DNA of 64,000 nt from Tigriopus japonicus (Eukaryota; Arthropoda; Copepoda; Harpacticoida; Harpacticidae): positions 455,116 through 519,115 of the forward strand of contig JAAGOF010000109.1 in the NCBI GenBank assembly GCA_010645155.1, given 5' to 3'. The notes under the pieces were generated by a model that worked only from the letters and a program-made list of their open reading frames with translations, made no database searches and was not told the origin of the DNA. A program made the position numbers and the translations under genes. Positions 1 to 12,700 of this stretch are shown in pieces. Position 1 is the first letter of the stretch. The number at the start of each line of letters is the position of its first letter.

Positions 1-1506
1 GATGCCTTTTAATGATGACTTGTACGATTTTTCTTTCCTTCTTATTAAGACGGCGTGTTCCTTTCCAGCAGCATTCTATTGGAAATTGAAAGGCATTTTT
101 AGAAAATGTCTTTTTGCTGAGAATAAAGATGTCGGAGAGTTCCGTTGTTTTGCGTCGTGAATAGTTCAGCAGGTCTTGGTCTCGGTTTTTCGACTTAAAA
201 CTTAAAACTTCTTCCACTTACAAATCAGGAAGGCATTTTGAGAGGTTGTAAATACCCTCCGCTTGTTCGAAAATTGAACAAAATCATTTGCAACCAAGAT
301 GTCCATGCAAGATAAAGATTAAAACAAGGTTAAATGCAGAAGTGTCATTATATGGCCTATTTCAGAAAATACTTCAAAAAATCTGTCTCGGAATGTCATA
401 TTAAGACGAAGAAGTAATTAAAATATTTTTGATTCTATTTTCTAAAAAAATATTTGGTAAAATAGATTTTTTTTTCTATATTTTTCTCAGTTCTATTGGA
501 AAACGGAAGCCTTTGATGAGAATGAGAAATCCATCTTTGTGAGTACAATAAGTAAGATTTCAAGGGTATGACATTCAAAAGTCAGAGAAAAGAAAAAGAA
601 AAAGGAAGCCAAACAAGAAGAAACTGGCTTTGGCGTGAGAAGAAAATATTAGTAATTATTATTATTCGAAATCTTCAAGTTTTCCACCAAACTGGCCCTA
701 ATCCAAAATTGAGGATCTCATGCAAAAGAAAGCATAGCCGAAATTTAGCCCTAAAAAAATATTTGGCTTTTCAACAAGATTTTCAAACATAATTCAACAT
801 TGCTTTCTTTTTGCTTCGATTACACAAGCAAAGCGATTGGAACGAAAGTCAAAGCCTTTAATAGGTTGGTATTTTTAGAATTCTGGAAAGATAGCTCACG
901 AAGTAAGACTTCTGCATTGTATACTCTACTAATGTTCTTGAAAACTCACCTCAAACTCGACAAAAGCTTAATTGATCCATCATACAAAAACAATTTACAT
1001 GCACCAGATTGTGCCGGCAACAGGAGCGACAGGGAGCGTAAAAAAATGGCTCAACCATTTTCAACCATTATTTTTTCTTGTGCATTCAAAACACCGATCC
1101 TAGTGATTAGGATTTATTTGTACAAAAAACGCATCTTATATACTACCGCAAAACTCGAGAATTTTCATTTTCACCTATAAAGCTACTGTTTGTTGTGCAG
1201 CCTTTTGGCGTTGTGTTGTGCTAGATAAGACTTAAAATCTTTAAATAAGACATGTAACTGATGTCATTGACAAACGCAAAACAGCCTACAAAATTTTGGA
1301 GCTGATCTGCTCCAAGCTGTGAACAGCATTTCTTGTTTTGATTCCTATGGACTGACCGCACATAAAATAAATTGCACTTGACCTCGTCTCTACTGATGGA
1401 TTTGGAGTTTAATTTTTGCCATAGTTTTGCCGTTTTGGTCCTTAAGGGTCAAATAGCTTGCCACCACTAAACTTCGCAAACAGCAAGAAGCAAAGCATAA
1501 TCTCCA
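1..1506. other. AT-rich non-coding stretch, no gene seen
   Basis: The longest open frames here (568-792 and 800-1180, + strand) have biased, basic or random-looking translations with no family resemblance and no convincing splice-site context. I see homopolymer A/T runs and no terminal repeats. Confidence 0.5.
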
Positions 1507-1665
1507 AGTAAAATATGGCAGCACTGCCAACTCGAAACCCATTATTAGACCTCCCGATGAAACTCAAACTCGATTTTGTTCGAGTGGTCAGAAAGTTTAA
1601 TACAACCTGCTATTTTGAATTGCGAGTAAAAAGTGGCAACACTCCCAACTCGAAACCCATCATTA
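1507..1665 (+). repeat. Two diverged direct copies of a ~42-bp unit
   Basis: A segment beginning near 1507 (AGTAAAATATGGCAGCACTG, continuing with CCAACTCGAAACCCAT) recurs near 1624 as AGTAAAAAGTGGCAACACTC followed by the same CCAACTCGAAACCCAT. The period is about 117 bp and most positions match. The open frame over 1515-1781 is a by-product of the repeat and has no recognisable product. Confidence 0.6.
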
Positions 1666-4600
1666 CTCGTCTCAATTTTAGTCAAGAGTTGGATGAAACG
1701 AGTTTTCCGAAAGCAGAGAACGTGAAGCCTTACTTAGTTCATGCAAGGTGCCTGTATGTACAGTATTTCTCCTTGTTATGATGATACAGTCTCTCCATTA
1801 GATGATATAAGGTCCATCCACCATAGGACGAAATATTCCAGATCAAAAGCCCTTGCCCGTACAGTATCTGTGCAAAAGTCAGACGTAAGTTCATTTTCGT
1901 GATTTCAACAACCTCTCAAACAGCCCGCGTCGATTAATTCCCTCCTTTTCTCTCGTTCCTTTCTTTTTCTGGGATCAGATCTGAAAAGTCGCGATGTTTG
2001 CCATTGCACCATCTGCAATCTTGGCACAAAGGACCGTAATCCCCGGATTTGAAAATGTTGGACCAGCCGAAACGACCGAGGGAAAAGGGCAGATGTTTTC
2101 AAAGAGATCAACCGAACCGACCAAAGGGCATTCATTGAAAGCGAATCAAGATGAAACCCAGGGTAATCATTTATCTTTTTATCCATCGCCTTCTCCGCAC
2201 TTGCCAATTTGACCTGGCCTAGTTCAACTCTACGACAACCGCCCTGACATAAGACTCTCACTTCTCTGTGATTGTCTGGGAGGAGAATAACCCGTCGAGT
2301 CAATTTCTCGATCATTCAATGAATATTTAATGAGTTTGCCCGCTGTTGAGCCAAAATCGAGTTCCAGGGTCAATTCCGGCCTTGGCTGTCGATTTGTTAA
2401 GCAGGAAAGCAAGAGTGAGCGAGGGAGGAACCAACGAACGAACGAGAGGGAAAAACCATCGGGGACCTTCGGCACTTGGTTTGCACCAGGAATTCATAAA
2501 TTCTAGCTCACCATCAGTTTGCCAATGCTTCACACTTGAAAGAAGGCCAATGAGGGATCCGTTTTTGTTGGCAACGCCATTGCAGAGAAATCTTGAGCTC
2601 TATGGAACACACCTGTGACCTCTTGGTAAGTTGCCCGAACCCAAACTTCACTTTCAAGACCGCGGGATCTTAAGCAAAAAAGAAGGAACCCGCGTTTGCC
2701 TTGGCCGCAAGTGCCCATCTCAAATCCTGTGGAAGCCCGTGTGGATTTTTTCTTCTTACTAAAAATGGCCCTTTTTGGTAATTTTGCAAGCAGATCATGA
2801 AATCTCATAAATCTTTTTTCTTTCGATCATATGTTTTGGTACGGGGGAAAATCTCCCTTCAACCTTGCATTTGAAGGAGAACGTGAGTGCAAGAGAAAAA
2901 TCAGAGAGATCAACTCGATTTATGGGCTAAATTTGCCTACAGGGATCAGAAAGCTGCGTCCTCATGTGCCAAATAAGAATCCCATTTTGGCCATCCTTCA
3001 AGGGATGGCTAAGGTACTATCGAAGAATAAACCCCGGCGTAAATTTGTTTTACGAACCCAACTATTGTGACCAAAGGGAGATTGTTAAATGCACTATGTA
3101 TACGCAGAGTAGTGCAGTGTACATACAAGCTTTAGTGTATTGATTGTACCAAACACAATATTATTGTGTTTCGTCAACAAATCCCCTAATATCCTGCAAA
3201 TTGCATTTTATTGATTTGCATAGCTAAAAGCAGAAGCGGATTTGACAAATCCGGCTCAAGTTGAACCTGCATCAGAGTGGTAGCAAATTCGATTTCCAGC
3301 GGTCTCGTTTTCTTTTGATGAAATTTTGAAGTTATACCCAAGGCTTATACACACAGCGAACCACCTTTTTCCCCTCAGGGTTTCACAACCAACTTTCACT
3401 AGGCCAAGGAAAGAAAACCTGTTATGACCAACCAGCATGTGGTTTGGCGCTGCCTTTTTGCTGCCCTTGGGGGGAAAAAGATGGATATTGAACCCCTGGT
3501 CCAAATTGTCTCGGACATAAAAGACTTTAAGAATCCTTGATCTCTTACCCATGACCTAGCTTCTTTTTTGCGTTTGCATCATGAACACCTTCAATTTGTA
3601 GTCGGTTGGGATTTGAATGCACCTCTGGTCTCGTTTCCAATCTTCATCTCACGGAAGAAACCTTCACCACCGCCAAAGTTGGAATCCACTTGCATCCTTT
3701 TCCGGGAGTAGCTTGGATTTTGTTTCAAGGAAAGTCCATCTAATGACCTTCCATTCCTCGGTTTGGGTGGTGTATTTTATGAAAGTGTTAGTTGGTGTGC
3801 GTGCGTGAGTTTGTGAACCGAAGGCCACGCCGAATTGCATTCTTTTGTCCTCAAACGGAAGCCATCTCCAAGTCCAACCCAAAGCGCCATTTTGAGGTTT
3901 AAGGTCGAGAACTCAATCCAAGTTGGACCAACTGGAGGGGAAACATCCAAGTGGGTACAAAGCCAGCCTCTCCTCTTTCCCCTCACCGATCCCAAAAGGA
4001 TCCATATGGGACTCTCTTGTTCTCCCTCTCTGTGGGCCTTCTGCTTCTCTTCTCGTCTTTTGCTGCTACTACTACCCTACCACCACAACTACTTCTTCTT
4101 CTTCTTCTTGTGGAGTCCTTCCTTCTCTTTTCAAAGCCCAGGGATTGTCAAGCGAAGAGAACGGGCCATGTTTCCCAGCTTTGTGATGACGATTGGAATT
4201 CCAATTCGCCAAGTGGAACGATCCAAGCCAAACAACCGCTACAACGGATATGTCCATGCAAAACTCTTGCTCCCTTCCTGGCCTTGGACAAGGAACTACT
4301 CGAGATTGACAAACCAGTTGTGAAAAGTTGGAGATTGCTTTTAAACGAACAAGTCAAGTTGGGAGAGTCGAGATGGATCCAATGCATTTTCTTGGGCATT
4401 TCCGCCCTCTTGACATTGATTGGACAGGATTTCGTTTCCGATCGAGCCACAATCACATCCGCAATCATCTCCGTTCCACGTGGCGCAAATCCGATGGGGT
4501 TCAAGAGTGATCCATATTTTCTTGAGTTTCTTCCATTTCCTTCGAATAGAGGGACCACATCAAGCAACGCCATGAAAGTCGTTGGCCATTGGCTGAGGGG

Positions 4601-4979
4601 GATCCTGGTGAAAGAACGAGCTCAAGCCGAAGGAGAATAAGTTGAGTACATCGTATTAAAGTCTTCACGGTCAATGCCTAGGGTGTGATGTGGCCCGACC
4701 AACTCGAAAAAATAATCTTCACCAATTGCTTGAAATAAGCCATTTTCAGCCAGAGAATATATATGATAATTTTCTAAATTTCTAATAAAATCACCATTGC
4801 ATTTAAGTAGCTCCAATAGGCATTACATGTAAGTGTACTTTCTGATGAACTTAACAGTCTTTTCTGAGCTGTAATTATTTGTCAGTTACTTTTCCCCCAT
4901 TGATTGATATCGAATCCATGTTCTCAGCTCAAGAAGTCATTCTGAATTTACTTCACGCGTCATTTATTTGATAAATAAT
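1666..4979. other. Intergenic stretch with long but unconvincing open frames
   Basis: Frames of 229 codons (3951-4640, +), 162 codons (3835-4323, +) and 141 codons (4148-4573, -) overlap one another between 3.8 and 4.65 kb. The 229-codon frame opens at GTG and has no ATG in its first two thirds; its Leu-rich stretch comes from a CTT/TTC pyrimidine tract. An ATG-initiated 79-codon frame at 2831-3070 (+) has no recognisable family. The GC is higher than the flanks, so an untranslated exon or regulatory region is possible, but nothing specific can be supported. Confidence 0.4.
4091..4110 (+). repeat. (CTT)n microsatellite
   Basis: Six CTT triplets in a row lie inside a longer pyrimidine-rich tract (about 4020-4140). 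Confidence 0.8.
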
Positions 4980-5195
4980 GAATTATTTCACGAATCGAAT
5001 GTAATTGCACCAGTTACATTTATCAAGTAATTGCAATTATATCAATTTCATTGATTGAACAATTGTAAGTGTATCAATTTCATTAATAGAATAAGAATAG
5101 TTGTAATTGTATCAATTTCTTTGTAAAAGAACTGTAATTGTTTCAATTTCATTTACAGAATAATTACAATTGTATCAATTTGATTAATCATTTGA
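4980..5195 (+). repeat. Degenerate AT-rich tandem array (AATTGTAATTGTATCAATTT-type), part 1
   Basis: About six diverged units of roughly 30 bp repeat the core 'taattgtaattgtatcaatttcatt'-like pattern. The array resumes at 5398 after about 200 bp of unrelated sequence, as if split. AATTGCAATTAC/GTAATTG-rich sequence of the same flavour recurs around the gap at 60.1-60.8 kb. Confidence 0.6.
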
Positions 5196-5397
5196 TTACA
5201 TGTGAGCAAATAGCTTGCAGAGCTCGGAAAAACAAAAAAAAACTTCACCCCCCCAAAAAAAACAGAGCTGAAAGGGGTCGTCCTAATAACACATTCATCG
5301 GAGTATTGGACGATCTCTAAAGGGACATTTGGTTAATCATAATGTACACTTCAAATGAATGAATATCGAATGAAATAAAGCTGAGTCCTAAAAAAAT

Positions 5398-5560
5398 CAA
5401 GTAATTGTGTCCATTTCATTTATAAAAGAATTATAATTGTTTCAAATTTGTTCAAAGAATAATTGTAATTGAATCAGTTTCTTTGATAAAATAATTAAAA
5501 GTGTGTCAGTTTCATTTATAAATTAGTTGAACCAATTTCATTTATCAAGTAATTGATCCA
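5398..5560 (+). repeat. Degenerate AT-rich tandem array, part 2
   Basis: This continues the units seen at 4980-5195 (for example ATAATTGTAATTGAATCAGT). The separating segment 5196-5397 holds an A/C-rich low-complexity run and no gene. Confidence 0.55.
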
Positions 5561-6528
5561 ACACGGCTTTCTTGCGTCATGGTTTTGAGCAAAAATGGAG
5601 TTTGTGGGAACATCGAGTTCGTTTTTGAGAGCTCGCCGTTGGTCGGGACGGTGTTTTCCGTTTGAGGTTTCGATGGAGTCTGAGGACGGAGGATAGAAAG
5701 CCATAAGCCCGAAGAAAAAAACAAAAGGGTTGTTTCGGATGGACTCCAAACATGACCAAATCTGACATCACCGAGTGCATCCACTCTACCGTGGATTACC
5801 CACCCAAGTTTACAACATGGTTAAGGCTCGAGATGTAAAGCAAGACTCCTGAATTGCCTTTTGGTCCACTACAATAGACTTTCTCGTTTTTGTCTTCGAT
5901 TCGTTCCGTAATCAGCAACTTGGCCTCAATGGAAACTAGCGTAAAGAGAGCTGCAGATGAATAAATAAGTGATGATTTTTGAAGCAAAGGAAAAAAATAA
6001 TCATGTCAGTAATTTTCATTTCGGTCCGACTTTCTATGAGTAGCGTGGACAAAATTATGATTGTCTGCAAGATATTTCTTAGAAGTATACCTGGTCTTTG
6101 ATTAGTAGGAATGTACTCGCAAAACATTTGTTGAGCAACTTTTAGCTGAACTGTAGGGCACCACAAGGGCTGATTAATTAAACATGTAAAAAATGATGTT
6201 TTTTTTGGAAATTCCATGGAAAACCCATCATAAATAAAACATTGTAACCATTGTATCCAATGAGTAAAGATACTCGCAATAAACATTGTAATAATAATAT
6301 TAATTATTATTATTATTTCTACATGAAATTTACGGAAGAAGCATCACTTTTTTGTTTGAGAATTCTTGGAACATTATGAGTATTTCTCTCAAGACCACAT
6401 AACAGATTTAAAAAAAACAAGAGACTTTCCAATTAATTTTTTTTCAAAAATATTTCTGATAAGCTAAAAAAAGGAATGTATCTGGATTCGGCCGGAATTT
6501 TTGTTTTGGTTTCGGTCTCGGTCATGGC
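5561..6528. other. Non-coding stretch, no gene seen
   Basis: The part at 5560-5800 is more GC-rich and open in several minus frames at once, which is usual for chance. None shows a domain. A TAATTATTATTATTATT run lies near 6300. Confidence 0.35.
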
Positions 6529-6826
6529 TAGTGATGTGACTTGGGCGCTTGGGCAAGCTTTTTTTCGTGACATCGTACACTGGGGTCGCCAATTTACCTT
6601 CAGTGAAATGGTATTCCCTTTTGCCTACCTATCTTCAAAAGCCGGTTTTTCATTAAGAAGCACTGAAACGCGCCCCCGACTTTTGTAACTTTGGATCAGG
6701 GTTGCAAATTAACCTCAAATTTGTGTTTACTTGAGTTAGTTAGCAAAGCACAAAAGCTCCATTAGGTGACCCTACCTTGCAACCTCCCGTGAAAAAACTT
6801 GCCCAAGCCCAGATTTCACATCACTA
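6529..6826. mobile_element. Non-autonomous hAT-type element (MITE), TAG-type termini, perfect 8-bp TSD
   Basis: The left end reads TAGTGATGTGACTTGGGCGC and the right end, reverse-complemented, TAGTGATGTGAAATCTGGGC; both continue into a shared CTTGGGCAAG. The element is flanked by an exact 8-bp duplication, GTCATGGC (6521-6528 and 6827-6834). An 8-bp duplication with TAGNGNTG-like termini is typical of the hAT superfamily. At 298 bp it has no transposase. The open frame at 6476-6688 crosses its boundary and is not a gene. Confidence 0.88.
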
Positions 6827-6834
6827 GTCATGGC

Positions 6835-7910
6835 TGCAGAGATACACTGTTGAGAATGGAGTTCGACAACAAAATCAAAGATTCTTATGGTCCAAGAACT
6901 TCTGTAACTGAAGGTTTTCTTATTTATTAAATTTGCGATTACCCGACACCCAACACATGAACAATTTGATTTTTTTTAATGAATAGCTTTTAGAAAACAT
7001 TTTGCGATAAAAAATCTTTTGGCATGTCAAAGAAACTCAAAGTAGGGTAATACTTGGAAATTTTGAAAAAATCGGTTGATGTTTGAAGTTTCGATTTTTG
7101 TCCATTTTGAACATGGTATTTCAAGAAATCGTAAATTTGAAAATGAATCTGTTAAACATATTTATTTTTCATTTTGGTTGAACACACAACAAAGTGCAAT
7201 ATAAATAGTTATGAAATGGTTTTTCTAAAATATTGTTTTTGAAGTGCATTTTAAGTGAAATTTTACGTTATTTTGAGCTATTTTAATAAAACTTCAAAAC
7301 TAAAAAAAACCATTTTTCGCGACACTGAAAAACTAAATCGAATCCTTGGGAATTTGTTTTTGATTTAACTATAACGTTTCTCGGCTTTTTGGGGTCAAAA
7401 ATGGACCATTCAAACCCAAATATCTCAGCTGCTGATGAATGTGCTTTTATCCAATTAGAATTCAACAATTAACTTGATTATCTCTAAATTTAAATAAAAA
7501 TAGGTTATCAAAAAAGGTTATAGGTATTTCATAGGTTTTAGGTACATAACTTTTCTCTGTACCTAAACCTATATAATACAATAAAAATAAAGTTGTTCCC
7601 CATTAAATTGTGGGTCCAAATAATGCCAAAATGTCTTTAGGTATTTCGATCCAAACCCGAAAAGCCATTTGGAATACCTTAACTGAAAATAATCCCCAAT
7701 GCTCACAAATTAAAGTTGTTGCTATTTTGGAAGTGTCTCATTTCTTCACTGATATCTCCCTTTAAATAATGGCTAATGTTTCTTTTAGTGTTGACCCTTT
7801 TCACTGTCTTCTCCGTACATGTTTATCGCATTTTATGATGAAACTAAATTACAATCTAAGACAAAGGTTCAATTTGTTTCAGACTATGTCTAGTGTTAAG
7901 GCTAGTCCAA
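6835..7910. other. AT-rich non-coding stretch
   Basis: No coding signal was seen. It contains one short hairpin (7531-7573) and many A/T runs. Confidence 0.45.
7531..7573. repeat. Short inverted repeat
   Basis: ATAGGTTTTAGGTACA (7531-7546) and TGTACCTAAACCTAT (7559-7573) pair with one unpaired base across a 12-base loop. No mobile-element boundary was found around it. Confidence 0.5.
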
Positions 7911-8147
7911 CTACCATGTAATTAGCTCAATAGTGAGCCCCCTAATCTTTCCCAATTCCAAGTGAGGGTCATGTGTTGGCCTTAGTTCATTTGAGAGGTT
8001 GTTACTCGCATTTTGGCTGTCTTTTTCGTTGGCAATCGTGGGATTAAATGTGAGTTGGGAATTAACCTCGGGAAGTGGATCTCCCTTTCCCTGACTGACC
8101 TTCGTACCAATGGCTGGACTTGGAGGCACCTCACTTGGCTCCTTCAA
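7911..8147 (-). CDS. Candidate terminal exon, unrecognised
   Basis: A minus-strand open frame of 78 codons begins exactly after an acceptor-like sequence (TTTCCTTATTTAG, ending at 8148) and ends at TAG (7911-7913). The translation is hydrophilic and Pro/Ser/Asn-rich (starts LKEPSEVPPSPAIGTK), with a composition more protein-like than the surrounding noise. I do not recognise it and found no partner exon, so it may be chance or a decayed gag-like fragment. Confidence 0.2.
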   Translation of the reverse strand: MKEPSEVPPSPAIGTKVSQGKGDPLPEVNSQLTFNPTIANEKDSQNASNNLSNELRPTHDPHLELGKIRGLTIELITW

Positions 8148-9360
8148 CTAAATAAGGAAATCGTCCACGGCCTTTGTTTGTTGTTGTGAATTGAGTATCA
8201 CTCCTTGCATACAAAGGACTTTTTGACCTTGGTCGAAAACGAGGAGGAGGAAGAAGACCAAGAGAAGGAGCCTGGACGTAATCGTATGTTTTCTACATCC
8301 ACTTCCATGCGAGACAGACCCGACCCATGAACCAATGAAAGGCTAACAGCAGCCTTTTGCAGAGAAAAACAGGGAATGTTTTGCCCAAAATTGCTCCCTC
8401 ATCTCAAATTTCAAAGACCTTCAATATTGTAGATGGTAGAGCTTTCGGGGCAACAACGACATGGAAAGTGTTTTACAACCCGTGCTTTATGTCCAAATGA
8501 AGTTATATGTGGCTCGTCTATATCAAGCGTGACAAAGAGTCTTAATTAAAGGACAGAGTGGTTGGCTGATTGTACCAGATACATTTCTGGGCCTCATCAA
8601 TATCTGTCACGATGAGAAATCTCTTCTCATTTCACGGAGGACTCGAGTGGACTCGCGCGGATTGCAGAAGAAGAGACAATAAAACTGTGACGTCTTAAGA
8701 CTAATGGAACCCCCACAACAACCACTCCATTACTCAACCAGTCTGGAATTGGGCCGAAGATAGGAAATCATTCAACATCCTTCTTTTCATTCGTCTCTTT
8801 TCCGTCTCCAGGTTCAAACCTGCTCAAGATATTGCAGGATGACCGAATACGTACGTGTAAATGGAATAAAACGGCTCTTCAAATATTTGAAGTGATGTGT
8901 GGTTGAGGATTCGAAAAGTAAAAACTTTATTCTAATCTCTATAAGGGGCCGACACAGGTACTGTATATGTTCAGGCGCTCAATAAGAATAAAAGTTGTCG
9001 CCTTTGTTTGTTTTTCTTTTAACTCGAAACCCAGGGAAATATTGATTGCATATGAAAAGCACCAGCGAGCCTTTTTGCTTATTCCAGTCAGCCTTTTCTT
9101 CTGAGATAAACTTGGAGGCAATTTATGGGCATGTTGTTTTTGCTTAAAAAAACCGCCACATCAGTACAGTACATCACTATTTTTGCAAGACATATTACAT
9201 TCAAAAACACCATGTTGGCTTCTCTTTAAATATTTTAAAAGCGATTGACGACACTTTTGCTCCTACTTATATCCCATTTCAAAATAATGGAAAAAGCTAG
9301 AAAATAGTAAGTCGTGGAAAAATAAAAATATTGAGACCTTCAACAAAACACAAAGCTCAG
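8148..9360. other. Intergenic, no gene seen
   Basis: Only short open frames without motifs were found. Confidence 0.4.
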
Positions 9361-9545
9361 TAATGTTCATGATCTTCTCAAATAAAAATTGCTATACTGG
9401 AGGTCAGTGAAATGGTCCTCTAATTGCCAGGATGGGACTTATTTCCGCCCTTACCAATTGGAACAACATAAGCTACTTTCAATGAGGAGGGAAACGTGCC
9501 CTGAAAGCCAGCGAGTCACCACTGGATATAAAATCATATTCTTTA
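9361..9545 (-). mobile_element. Decayed non-LTR retrotransposon (LINE) reverse-transcriptase fragment
   Basis: The minus-strand translation contains VAYVVPIGKGGNKSHPGN, an in-frame TAG, then RTISLTSSI. This matches the conserved RT block 'vvPi.KgGdk.dpsNYRPISLTSs' of jockey/CR1/RTE-like LINEs, with the Tyr codon lost to a stop. A frameshift follows, after which a KIMN-like continuation can be read. It is clearly dead and short. The family call is inference from the motif. Confidence 0.6.
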
Positions 9546-9680
9546 AACAAGTTGATTAATTTTATTGTTTATTGATTTCTCCACTCCAACACCTATGAGG
9601 TGATTGAGGAGTATCGGATATGAGAGGAAGAAAAAAAAGGACAAGAAGGTTAAAAAGGTACGGTCCTTATCTCTGTGCCG

Positions 9681-9782
9681 TCATCCGTCAAAGAGCCGAA
9701 TCGCATGCTTGAATTTTTTCATCGACGCCACTTGACTGATTTCTTGAGGCAAACTGTTCCACACTGGTACTGAATGCACTAA
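9681..9782 (-). mobile_element. LINE ORF2 C-terminal fragment
   Basis: The minus-strand translation reads VPVWNSLPQEISQVASMKKF and ends FKHAIRLFDG followed by TGA (9681-9683). 'WNSLPxxvvxaxSxxxFK' is the hallmark C-terminal segment of many CR1/jockey-type LINE ORF2 proteins. It lies upstream, in minus orientation, of the RT fragment at 9361-9545, which is the wrong order for a single copy. These are therefore separate insertions or a rearranged one. Confidence 0.6.
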
Positions 9783-12700
9783 GACTTGCTTTGAATATAC
9801 CTAAAGATATTTCCTTTAGCTGACATTTCTTCAATATTAGTGTGCCAATATTGTGCTTCGAGCAATTCTTTGTTTGGTTTGGGATGAGACACTACATACG
9901 AATGACCTTGTCTGTTGTATGTAGACTTCACTCAGCATGGTTAGTTCCACTGCGTATCAGTATGCTTCCACAAAGCTTCAACAATACGTCTATTTTTTTG
10001 ACTTGTTATGCTTATTATCAAAGCGAGCAAAACACAACAAAAATTTGCTTGACCCATACACGCTATTTAGCTGACCACGATGAAAGCGGTTCTAACTTGA
10101 GCTTGAGCGTTCCAAATCGGTCGGACGTTTACGCCACGTAGTTTACCATTATTGGGAATGGCAAATGAAGCATGAACTCGACTTTCTGAACCTTTTTTGT
10201 GATCAAATGTTCTTTGGTCAAAGTGAGGTAGTCTGCCAAAGTGCCTGCTCAGAAACCGACGGACAACATCCTGAACAATAGGCCTTGATGATTGCCCATA
10301 CCCACCGACGTAAGATGAGATGTTGACAAGGGGTTTCTCGAAAAACCCTTTTGAGTAGATCGGAGGAACTTCCGTCACAATATGGTGCCTGTCAATTTTC
10401 GGAACTGGTTCCAAACTGAATCCTCAAAAGAGGAATTGCGTCATGCAAACTTTGATTAATTTGAAACAATGGCTGAAATAAAATCCGCTGTGACTGTACC
10501 GGAGATTTTAAACCCATTTTCGTATGTGATTCAAAGACCATGACAGGAACGCACTTTACAGTTTTGTAGAAACTTAAGGGTTTATTTCTTTTATAGTTGA
10601 ACACAATAATTTGTTCAAAGAAAGCTGACTAATAGGGTCTGGAACTATATTTCTTTAAGATATAAAACATTTTGAAAATGTTTCTTTATTTTAACTTGAT
10701 TCTTTCAAATATTTTGCCTTTCACAAGGAAAAAATTGATATTTGTTTTTTAGGCAAGAATTTTTTTTCAGGAAAATTTGAGGGAAAGAAATCATATATAA
10801 TGGTCACGATGGTTCCAATGGAATGGTCAACAGGGCTGAACCAAATATTCCAAGATGTCTACAAAAGGGCATTTGTACTAAAGTTCAGCAGTAACAACCA
10901 GAACTACCACCATACACCGAAAAAAAAACTGTGCCATCTATTGGGACAAATTGAAAATTCTATTTTTAAATCAGTTAACTGTCAAGCGTCCCCCCAAAAA
11001 CCATCCATTGCATAAAACTTACCAAAAATATGTTGGGTAAATTGGTGCATACAGACGAAATTGCCAAATTCTGTCGTTATTTTCAAAACATTTTTAAGAA
11101 AATATCTGACTCATTTTTCAAATATTTTGGCCTTTTGAAGAAAGTATTTATTCAATATTTTGTCACTTTTTAGCAAATATCTTTTTGGGCCCTTCTGATT
11201 AGTCAAAAGAATGCATTTTTCCTGTAATGGATATATCTCAAACATAAAAAAATGAGGAAGATTAAGATTACGCAGAGCCACCCACTACCACGAATGAGTT
11301 GACTTGTGGCCGAAAAAAAACAGCATTAGATGCTCACTCAGCACATTTCCCCCTTTGCATTCGAGGCAATTACCCTGATTTGAGAAAGCCATAAGTGAAA
11401 GTAGAGACTGCAGCCCACTAATGCACTGGAAGTTAAAATGAGCCTCTTTAGGACCCGTCGTCCAAACAAAGCCAGAGAGCCCATTGCTCATCCAGTTATT
11501 CCCATCGTTAAATCTGAATTGGATGCTTAGGGCCTCCACTGGTTTGGGCTTATTGACAATCTGCGATGGCTTGCATTCTGATCAGCTTTGCCAATGACAT
11601 CGGGAATGGCCTCCTTTATCAAAGCATTACTAAGGACAACGGCGACCTTCTTCTCGGATCTTCGCCCTTACCTCCGATCATGGTCATGGGGCGACTAAAA
11701 GGCTTATGACGACGACAGGCTGCTCGAAGAGGCAGGTTTTCAATCCAAAGCTTATCTCCATTTAGCTAAGGAGTGAAATCTCAGGTCTTCTTTCTTCGAG
11801 GTGAAGGCAAGATTGAGCTCATAGTTGTATGTGCGTCGATGAGGCCTTGAAATTGTGGAAGAATGAAGCGACTTGGCGCCAACGCCAAAAGAGCAAATCG
11901 CCCATTGATTGACAGACCAGAATGGGCTTCGGAACCTGACTCAGAAACTAAAGGCGGTGAAAAAGAAAGGGGCATCTTCAAAAGATGGAGAAGGAGGAGG
12001 GAGAAAGAGACATGGAACAAGGAGCCACACACGCGCACACAAAGGACAAGGTCGTTGTCGTCCATGAGTTTTTGGCTAAGGTGATTTAGTCCGTTAAAGA
12101 CGGTACCAATGGGGCAAAAAATAACTTGAAGAAAGAAGGTCATTTGAGTGCTTGTGTCTCTCGGGTGGAGAAGTGGATCCAATCATTAGTTTCGTAGGGT
12201 TGAATGGCCACGACAGACAACAAATTCGAAAACTTTAGGAACACGTTCTTGAAAACGGGCTTTGGAAAGGAACCGATGGAAACTAGGCAACTGTAAGAGT
12301 GTGTATGTGTGTGTGCGTTTGTATATTGCGTCCCATTTGAATGTTTTGCAATTGAGTTAAGAACCTCCCCGAGCGAAATGGGAGTGCGAATGCATACGAA
12401 GACCGTGTCACACGACAAACACACACTTACCCACTCCCGCAAATGCAGACATACACACAAACATGCACACACCATGTCCACATCCCTTAACCCGCGCAAA
12501 ATCGCCTGTTTCGCTGACTTCTCTCATGGTTGGTAGTGTACTTTTCATAGTATGTCTATCGTTCACACGTGGAGAGCGCGTGAGGTGGAAAAAAACTTGT
12601 CTCTCCTTCCACTTTGCGGCCTTTACTTTCACTTCAAAAGCCGGGTGGCCTTCCTTCTCTTTCTCTCTTTCCCGCTCGACGAACGTTCGTTCTTTGCTTC

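Noticed and set aside
3951..4640. 229-codon + frame with a Leu-rich, signal-peptide-like stretch
   Set aside because: It opens at GTG with no ATG until its last quarter, and the Leu run comes from a CTT microsatellite. Overlapping frames of similar length exist on both strands.
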